64,000 nucleotides of DNA. It comes from Paenibacillus sp. FSL H8-0332. GTDB lineage: Bacteria; Bacillota; Bacilli; Paenibacillales; Paenibacillaceae. How positions within the stretch are numbered: the stretch's first letter is position 1; each line of letters starts with the position of its first letter. This document shows, piece after piece, positions 34,179-41,000 of this stretch. The notes beneath the pieces were generated by a model. The model saw only the letters and a list, made by a program, of their open reading frames with translations. It made no database searches and was not told the DNA's origin. A program made the translations under genes and the position numbers. The stretch is taken from the NCBI RefSeq assembly GCF_037963835.1, contig NZ_CP150145.1:5766001-5830000 (forward strand), written 5' to 3'.

Positions 34179-34234
34179 TGGTGATGAGTTGGTGGCTGTT
34201 CCCTCTCCCTAAACTAATCACCCTCACCTACCAA

Positions 34235-34277
34235 GCTGAAACGGTACCGTCCTTTTAAAGGACGGTACCGTTTCAGC
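34235..34277. repeat. Perfect 43-bp palindrome
   Basis: Two perfectly complementary 21-nt arms (34235-34255 and 34257-34277) flank a single central T. Each arm contains the 10-bp palindrome ACGGTACCGT. It follows the rightward GNAT gene by 56 bp. It could act as a terminator hairpin, although no U tract follows directly, or as a protein-binding site. Confidence 0.85.
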
Positions 34278-34281
34278 GAGA

Positions 34282-34330
34282 AATAGAAGGAAAATTTATC
34301 GTGTGCAACATCTAAATTCTTATATTTCCA
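34282..34330 (+). repeat. Dispersed intergenic repeat, copy A
   Basis: 49 nt beginning AATAGAAGG and containing TTATCGTGTG. It aligns without gaps to 45362-45410 with 40 of 49 identical by eye. Both copies lie downstream of a rightward gene and directly before an intrinsic terminator. Confidence 0.7.
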
Positions 34331-34355
34331 AAAAAAAGCCGCCCCTCAGGGCAGC
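34330..34355 (-). terminator. Terminator overlapping the stop of the nucleotidyltransferase gene
   Basis: On the minus strand GCTGCCC (34355-34349), loop TGAG and GGGCGGC (34344-34338) are followed by eight T residues. The gene's TGA stop codon forms part of the loop. Confidence 0.85.
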
Positions 34356-35077
34356 GTATCTCTCAGCTTATCTCCGGCTTCGCGCAGAGACTGGAAGGTT
34401 CCCGCGTCGCTCCACCAGCCTTGCAGCACATCATAGCTCAGCTTGCGCTCGACAGCATAAAGGTTGTTCACATCGGTAATCTCCAGCTCGCCCCTTCTGG
34501 AAGGCGAAATCCGGCGGATGATATCGAATACTGCTTCATCGTACATATAGATGCCTGTAACACAAAATTTCGTCTTTGGCTGCTCCGGCTTCTCTTCAAT
34601 GTAAGCAATCAGGGAGGCATCGGCGCTGTCAAACACCGGAACCCCGTATCTGCGCGCATCCTCAACAGGCTTCAGAAGCACCTTCGCGGTCCCCGCCGGC
34701 TGCTGCAGATAACTTTTCACGTAAGGCTCCAGACTATCCATGAACAGATTATCCCCCAGGAGCACAACAAACCGTTCCCCCGGCAGGATGAATCCTTCCG
34801 CCAGCTCCAGCGCTTCCGCGATGCCGCCTGCCGCCTCCTGGATTTTGTAAGTCAGGGAGACGCCAAATTCCGCGCCGCTGCCCAAAAAGTCAGTGTACTG
34901 TCCTGCGGACTGTTTGCTGATGACCAGGAGAATATCGGTGATCCCCCCTTGGCGCAACCGCTCAATCCCGTAGCACACCATAGGGTACTTGCCGACCGGA
35001 AGCAAATGTTTGTTCATCAGCCGGGTGAGCGGGTATAGCCTTGTTCCTGTTCCGCCTGCCAGTATGACTCCTTTCAC
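34346..35077 (-). CDS. Sugar-1-phosphate nucleotidyltransferase, RmlA/SpsI-like
   Basis: A 243-residue enzyme joining a nucleoside triphosphate and a sugar-1-phosphate. It begins KGVILAGGTGTRLYPLT, followed by NKHLLPVGKYPM, the signature of the glucose-1-phosphate thymidylyltransferase family. LLGDNLF near residue 110 and EEKPEQPKT near 160 are further active-site blocks. It is shorter than RmlA proper (about 290) and similar in length to SpsI, a spore-coat polysaccharide enzyme of Bacillus. RmlB/C/D genes are not adjacent. Last gene of a four-gene operon. Confidence 0.9.
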   Translation of the reverse strand: MKGVILAGGTGTRLYPLTRLMNKHLLPVGKYPMVCYGIERLRQGGITDILLVISKQSAGQYTDFLGSGAEFGVSLTYKIQEAAGGIAEALELAEGFILPGERFVVLLGDNLFMDSLEPYVKSYLQQPAGTAKVLLKPVEDARRYGVPVFDSADASLIAYIEEKPEQPKTKFCVTGIYMYDEAVFDIIRRISPSRRGELEITDVNNLYAVERKLSYDVLQGWWSDAGTFQSLREAGDKLRDTLP

Positions 35078-35124
35078 TTACGTTCCTCCTCTTTCTCTAC
35101 GTCTTTAGCCTTCGGCCAGCGGCC

Positions 35125-35862
35125 TCAGATGAACTGCGACGGATCCACTTGCCATTTCTCCATAAAAATCCTGCGGTTGCGCTCCACCAGCTCCTGCAAT
35201 GAGGCGGAATAGACCTCCTTGAAGCTGGCGCTGCCTTCATGATGAACCAGGCAATCTCCGGCAATCAGCAGCCGGTATCCCTGCAGCCGGGCGCGGTAGC
35301 AGTAATCGTCATCCTCATAATGACCTGGCGAGAAACGTTCATCGAGCAGGCCGATCGCGTCCATAAGCTGTCTTTTGAATAAAAAGCACAGACCTACAAG
35401 CCTTCGGGTCTCCAGCCACTTCGCCGCATCGGGAATATTGGCCCGGAGCGCCTCGGCATGGAAGCCTGCAATATCGGTATAGCCAGTCTGCACCTGCTGA
35501 CGTCCGCTGGCGTAATTCGTCACCGGACCGACAATTCCTATATCGGGGGCACTGTACAAGGCGCTCTTCAGATTATCCAGCCAGCCTGGCGACACAATGA
35601 CATCATTGTTCAGCAGCAGCAGCTCCTCCCCCGCAGCCAGCTGTAGCCCGATATTGCAGGCCAGCGGAAAACCGCGGTTCTCCGGGAGAGAAATGAACGT
35701 CAGCTTGCTGGCGCGGCAGTAGGCTTCGGTACCATCATCCGAGGCATTGTCCACTACAATAATCTCAAAGGCAGACCGGGTATGCGCCCTGATCGATTCG
35801 ACGCAGGAGCGCAGCAGCCCGAGCCTGTTATACGTAGGAATAATAATGCTCGTCAGTGTCAT
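35125..35862 (-). CDS. Glycosyltransferase family 2
   Basis: A 245-residue GT-A enzyme of the rhamnosyltransferase-like GT2 group: TSIIIPTYNRLGLLRSCVES, VVDNASDDGTE near 36, and LLLNNDVIVSPGW near 78 with the NND variant of the metal motif. The GLLDERFSPGHYEDDDYCYR block near 170 is typical of this group. The start overlaps the upstream gene by 4 bp. Confidence 0.92.
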   Translation of the reverse strand: MTLTSIIIPTYNRLGLLRSCVESIRAHTRSAFEIIVVDNASDDGTEAYCRASKLTFISLPENRGFPLACNIGLQLAAGEELLLLNNDVIVSPGWLDNLKSALYSAPDIGIVGPVTNYASGRQQVQTGYTDIAGFHAEALRANIPDAAKWLETRRLVGLCFLFKRQLMDAIGLLDERFSPGHYEDDDYCYRARLQGYRLLIAGDCLVHHEGSASFKEVYSASLQELVERNRRIFMEKWQVDPSQFI

Positions 35863-36851
35863 AGCGCATTCCTCCAGGCGGCAATCTGCCGGCGGTGCTC
35901 CAGCAGGTTCTCGGCCGACAGCTGCCCGTTGCTCCGCTGCTCCGCAATTACACAGACCAGGGCTTCCGCGTGATCACCGGCAATCAGCTGCTCCATGGCA
36001 TTGCCCATCCCCGTGTTCCCCTGGCGCAGCCGGTTCTGCTTGATCACATTCACCCCTCCGGCCTTCTCCACCCGCAGGCGGCCCATAATGGAGAGCGCCA
36101 GCGCTCGAGGCGGCACCATCAGCTCGCGGTAGCCAATCTGCTCCAGCGCCCGGCGGGATAAGGCATGCGGAACAGCCGTCATAGAGCTTGCTCCAAGATC
36201 AGGGCGGCCCAGAACCTGATTCAGGTACAGCTTGCAGCGGGTAACCGCATCACTTAGCCCGAAGGGAGGCAGAAGCGGATCAAGGTCATTGAGCGCCACA
36301 TCCACCCCCCGGTCCACCGCAGCCACAAAAGAGGACAGCTGCCCGGCGGAGATCACCATATCTCCATCCAGAAACAGCAGAATGTCTCCCCGGCTGAGCT
36401 TCGCGCCAAGCGAACGTCCCACATCATGTCCGGCAGATTCCGGAATGTATACTATGCTCGCCTGAGCGCATAGCCGGGTCCGCTGAAAGCTGCGGTCACT
36501 GCAGCCGTTCAGCACCACAATAATCTCCTGCGGCTTCAGGCGCTCCACCTGCTCCAGCAGCTTCGGCAACGTACGCTCCTCATTCCTGGCCGAGATAATG
36601 ACCGACAGCGAGCCCTGCGATGCCGGCAGGGACAGGGCCGGCCGCCCGGAAGCGGACTTCCGCTTGGACCGGGAGAGGCCCAGGCCCGCTGATGCAGACT
36701 TGCTGCGGCGCTTCGCGGACCGCTGCTTGGCCGCGCCTCTGCGCATTGCGGTGCCGCGTCCGGCGGCGCGGCCTTTAGAGCCACTGCTTCCGGGCGCAGT
36801 ACGCCCCGCTGAAGACCTGCCGCTGACGGATACTTCCCGCGCTTCCATCAT
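35859..36851 (-). CDS. GT2 glycosyltransferase with Ser/Arg/Lys-rich N-terminal extension
   Basis: A 330-residue protein. Residues 1-80 form a low-complexity basic extension (for example AMRRGAAKQRSAKRRSKSAS). Residues about 82-330 are a GT-A domain with LSVIISARNEERTLPKLLEQ, VVLNGCSDRS and LLFLDGDMVI (DxD-like). The catalytic domain is a paralogue of the next gene upstream, sharing the GHDVGRS and SxTAVPHAxSRRAL motifs. The extension is not part of the family and matches similar tails in other proteins of this locus. 4-bp overlaps on both sides. Confidence 0.88.
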   Translation of the reverse strand: MMEAREVSVSGRSSAGRTAPGSSGSKGRAAGRGTAMRRGAAKQRSAKRRSKSASAGLGLSRSKRKSASGRPALSLPASQGSLSVIISARNEERTLPKLLEQVERLKPQEIIVVLNGCSDRSFQRTRLCAQASIVYIPESAGHDVGRSLGAKLSRGDILLFLDGDMVISAGQLSSFVAAVDRGVDVALNDLDPLLPPFGLSDAVTRCKLYLNQVLGRPDLGASSMTAVPHALSRRALEQIGYRELMVPPRALALSIMGRLRVEKAGGVNVIKQNRLRQGNTGMGNAMEQLIAGDHAEALVCVIAEQRSNGQLSAENLLEHRRQIAAWRNAL

Positions 36852-37699
36852 CTCACCATCTCCCTTCGCCGGGTGCCATCCCCGAAGCCTGCCCGGCCGC
36901 CCTTGCGTTCCAGCACCAGGGCTACGGCATCCAGGTGGTCTCTAAGGATAGCCTCCTGCAGAAGATCACTGCCGCTGCGCTTCCGGCGGACCGCATTCAT
37001 CCTGCCCACAGGCACGTTATGCACCGCCGTCACAACCAGACCCTCCAGCACCGCCTGTGCATGTGCGAGCGGCGGCCTGGACAGTAGACCGCTGCCCAGG
37101 ACATCCAGCGCCCTGCGGCTAATCGCATGAGGGACGGCGGTCAAGGAGCAGCCCTTGAGCTCAGACCTTCCGAGCAGAAGATTCAGCACATGCTTGGATA
37201 ACACCACCGGATGCGGAAATCTGCTGCGGACCGGGCCGGAATAATCATTCAGGGCCAGATCCGCTCCGCCGTTGACCGCCGTCACGAAGGGGCGCAGCTG
37301 CGAGGCGGGGATCACCAGATCCCCGTCCGTGAACAGCAGAACCGCTCCCTTCGCCGCCGCAGCACCTACGCTTCGCCCGACATCATGTCCGAGCGGCTGT
37401 TCATACACTATTACGTTCGCTCCGCAGGAGCGCGCAATATCTGCGGTCTGATCCGCAGAACCGTTAACAATCACAATAACCTCACAGCGGGGATGAACGC
37501 CTCTGGCTCCGGCGATCACCGCGGCAATCGTCGCCGCCTCATTCATGGCCGGAATAATAACCGACACCTCAGGCTGCGGATGATTCACCGCAGGCGGCGG
37601 TATAGCAGGCCGTACCGTCCGTGCCACCGGCCGCCGTGCTGTCCGGGTTGCCCGCCGCCCCGTGCGGCGGGCAGATGCTCCTTTTCTTTTCATGCTCAT
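36848..37699 (-). CDS. GT2 glycosyltransferase with short Arg-rich N-terminal extension
   Basis: A 283-residue protein, first gene of the operon. Residues 1-43 are Arg/Ala/Pro-rich (RRTGRRATRTARRPVAR). The GT-A domain follows with VSVIIPAMNEAATIAAVIAG, VIVNGSADQT, GHDVGRSVGAAAAKG and LFTDGDLVI. It is the paralogue of the following gene. The ATG at 37699 or the ATG at 37693 is the start; the second is better spaced from AAGGTGG. A well-matched sigma-K promoter lies about 45 bp upstream. Confidence 0.88.
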   Translation of the reverse strand: MSMKRKGASARRTGRRATRTARRPVARTVRPAIPPPAVNHPQPEVSVIIPAMNEAATIAAVIAGARGVHPRCEVIVIVNGSADQTADIARSCGANVIVYEQPLGHDVGRSVGAAAAKGAVLLFTDGDLVIPASQLRPFVTAVNGGADLALNDYSGPVRSRFPHPVVLSKHVLNLLLGRSELKGCSLTAVPHAISRRALDVLGSGLLSRPPLAHAQAVLEGLVVTAVHNVPVGRMNAVRRKRSGSDLLQEAILRDHLDAVALVLERKGGRAGFGDGTRRREMVR

Positions 37700-37743
37700 C
37701 CACCTTCCTTCACAGGGCTGCTCCCGGGCTGAGGGTTACACCA

Positions 37744-37770
37744 TAGTCTATGTATCCCGCCACCCCCGGT
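37744..37770 (-). promoter_or_regulatory. Candidate sigma-K promoter of the GT2/SpsI-like operon
   Basis: On the minus strand AC (37770-37769), exactly 16 bp and CATAGACTA (37752-37744) fully match the sigma-K pattern AC-N16-CATAnnnTA. It is 45 bp before the first start codon of the operon. The rest of 37700-38024 holds only this site and the terminator of the repeat-protein gene. Confidence 0.5.
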
Positions 37771-37973
37771 AACGGCAAGTGTCTCCCTGAGTGCAGATAA
37801 TTGGACAAATGCCGCTATGCGCCTCCACCCGGCAATAAGCCGGCAAGGGAGCGTTTACAGGAGAAGGAAAACTTCCGATCATATCAGCTACAACACTTCT
37901 CCAGGCCTCCCTGCTTGTACAATTAGCAGAATTGTATAGCGTGAAGCCTATAAATGCTGGCGTAATCATGCAC

Positions 37974-37998
37974 AAAAGGCGCAACCCACGGCTGCGCC
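37974..37998 (-). terminator. Terminator of the giant repeat-protein gene
   Basis: On the minus strand GGCGCA (37998-37993) pairs with TGCGCC (37983-37978), followed by TTTTG. It lies 27 bp after the stop codon. Confidence 0.7.
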
Positions 37999-38024
37999 CC
38001 ATGTACTATCCTATCCTGTCCGAA

Positions 38025-41000
38025 TTAGTCAAAAGCGCGATGCTCCACAGCAGGTTTGACCAGCGGAGTGCCAAGCGCAATCCACGATAGCACGCCATAG
38101 AAATGCTGGGTCTCGCGCAGCCGTACCACCTCAATCGTTGCTTCTCCGCCCGTTCTGTTCTTCAGCGAGGCATGGAAGTACGGCTGATTAGCCATGGCAA
38201 CCAGCACATAGCCGGTATGACCGAAGCTCTCGTCAAAAGAAACGGTCACCTCTACACTCTCCGCTTCACCATTGAACATAAACGCCGTCATCCCGAACTG
38301 CTGCAAGACATCGCGGTTTCCGACACTCTGTACCGGATGGAAGGACAGATGCTCCGCATTGACTGATCCGGGAGCCAGATGATCTCCGTTCACTGCATGC
38401 TGAGCAATATGATGGCTCTGGATGCTGTCTTCTTCCAGATGCCGGGACTGAACGGCAAAGGAAGCGATTTTGGAAGCCTTCACTGCCTCATCCTGCAGCT
38501 CAGTGCAGCCTACCGCACCTTCTGCCAGATGCCCGGTGCCGACGCTGTTATACGCAAGCTTCTCTCCGTTCAAACTATGATCCGGGAGCAGCTCGGAGGT
38601 CAGCGCATCCCCGGCCAGATGCTCCAGGCAGATGCTGCCGCTGCGGATATGGCGCCCGTCAACGATTCCGGGAGACAGATGGCCTCCGTAGATGCTGCCT
38701 GGAGCCAGATGATTAGGCCCCACCGCCCCTGGCGCCAGCTTGCTGCCGTCTATGCTGCCCTCACCCAGCAGCTCCGAGGTCAGCGTATTCTCGGCCAGAT
38801 GCTCACGCTGGATGCTGCCCGCACGGAGATGGCTGCTATCCACAGAATCGGGAGCCAGATGATCTCCGTTCACTGCATGCTGAGCAATATGATGGCTCTG
38901 GATGCTGTCTTCTTCCAGATGCCGGGACTGAACGGCAAAGGAAGCGATTTTGGAAGCCTTCACCGCCTCGTCCTGCAGCTCAGTGCTTCCTACTGCACCT
39001 TCAGCCAAATGTTCAGTGCCGACGCTGTGAAGTGCAAGCTTCTCTCCGTTCACACTATGATCCGGGAGCAGCTCGGAGGTCAGCGCATCCCCGGCCAGAT
39101 GCTCCAGGCCGATGCTGCCGCTGCGGATATGGCGCCCGTCAACGATTCCGGGAGACAGATGGCCTCCGTAGATGCTGCCTGGAGCCAGATGATTAGGCCC
39201 CACCGCCCCTGGCGCCAGCTTGCTGCCGTCTATGCTGCCTTCTCCCAGCAGCTCGGAGGTCAGCGTGCCCTCGGCCAGATGCTCACGCTGGATGCTGCCC
39301 GCACGGAGATGGCTGCTATCCACAGAATCAGGCGCCAGATGATCCCCGCTTATCGCATTCTGAACAATGTGATAGCTCTGCACGCTGTCTTCTTCCAGAT
39401 GCCGGGACTGGATGGCAAAGGAAGCGATTTTGGAACCATCCACCGCTTCATCCTGAAGCTCGGAGCTTCCCACTGCCCCTTCCGCCAGATGCCTGGTTCC
39501 AATGCTGTGAGGTGCAATCTTTTCCCCTGTAATACTGCCATCCTGCAAAAGCTCGGAGGTCCGGGCATCCTGAGCCAGATGCTCCAGGCTGATGCTGCCG
39601 GGACGGATATGACAGCTATCCACGGCTTCAGGCGCCAGATGACCTCCATAGATGCTGCCGGAAGCCAGATGGATAGAGCCCACAGAACCCGCTGCCAGCT
39701 TGCTTCCTCTAATACTGCCATCCGGCAGCAGCTCGGCACTTCTAGTTTCCTCTGCCAGATGCGCCAGCCGGATAATCCCTGTGCCCAAATGACGCTCCTG
39801 AATTACTCCACCTGCAAGATGCTCTGCGTCCACGCTCTGTGGTTGAAGATGCTGCGAACCCACTGCGCCTTCTGCCAGCTTGCTTCCGCCTATACTGCCA
39901 TCCGGCAACAGCTCCGCACTTCTCACTTCCTCCGCCAGATGCGCCAGCCGGATAATCCCCGACCCCAAATGACGCTCCTGAATTACTCCGCCCGCAAGAT
40001 GTTCTGCTTCCACGCTCTGCGGCTGGAGATGCTGCGAATCCACTGCGCCTTCTGCCAGCTTACTTCCACCTATACTGCCATCCGGCAGCAGCTCGGCACT
40101 TCTCGTTTCCTCTGCCAGATGCGCCAGCCGGATAATTCCTGAGCCCAAATGACGATCCTGGATCACACCGCCTGCAAGATGCTCTGCGTCCACGCTCTGC
40201 GGCTGGAGATGCTGCGAATCCACTGCGCCTTCTGCCAGCTTGCTTCCATCTATGCTGCCATCCGGCAATATCTCTGCGCTTCTCGTTTCCTCTGCCAGAT
40301 GCGCCAGCCGGATAATTCCTGAGCCCAAATGACGATCCTGGATCACACCGCCTGCAAGATGCTCTGCGTCCACGCTCTGCGGCTGGAGATGCTGCGAATC
40401 CACTGCGCCTTCTGCCAGCTTGCTTCCACCTATACTGCCATCCGGCAGCAGGTCCGCGCCCCGCGTATCGGGAGCCAGATGACTGAGCTGAATGCTGCCG
40501 GCGCGGATATGCCGGCTGCTGACTGCATCCGCAGCCAGATGGCCGCCATACACACTGCCCGCAGCCAAATGGAAGGCCCCTACCACTCCTGCCCCCAGCT
40601 TGCTGCCTGCGATGCTGCCATCCGGGAGAAGATCCGCGCAACGCGTCTCCTTGGCCAGATGGGCCAGCGTAATTTCCCCGGCACCGATATGCCGGGCTTC
40701 CACCGCTGCCTGCGCCAAATGAACGGCCTGAACACTCGCTTCAGCCAAGTGAACCGATTCTACAGCACCCGCTGCCAGCTTCTCTGCGCCAATGCTTCCG
40801 TCGGGCAGGAGCTCCGCACTGCGGACTTCCTCCGCCAGATGCGCCAGGCTAATGCCGCCATCCGCGAGATGCCGCCCTTCCACTGAGGCCTCAGCCAGCT
40901 GGCTTCCGCCTACACTGCCGGGAGTGAGATGGAGGGAATCCACCGATCCTTCGGCCAGCTTCGTACCGCTGATGCTACCATCCTGAATCTGGATCGATGA

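Noticed and set aside
37748..38002. Possible 84-codon minus-strand gene between the repeat gene and the GT2 operon
   Set aside because: It contains the terminator of the repeat gene and the candidate sigma-K promoter, and has no ribosome-binding site.
38379..40142. Open frame of 587 codons on the plus strand across the giant repeat gene
   Set aside because: It mirrors the repeat periodicity of the minus-strand gene, lacks a ribosome-binding site and gives Met/Gln-rich repetitive translation. It is an antisense by-product of codon phase.
38379..40439. CRISPR-like repeat spacing
   Set aside because: Repeats are 180 and 480 bp, in-frame inside a coding sequence, without short repeats, unique spacers or cas genes.
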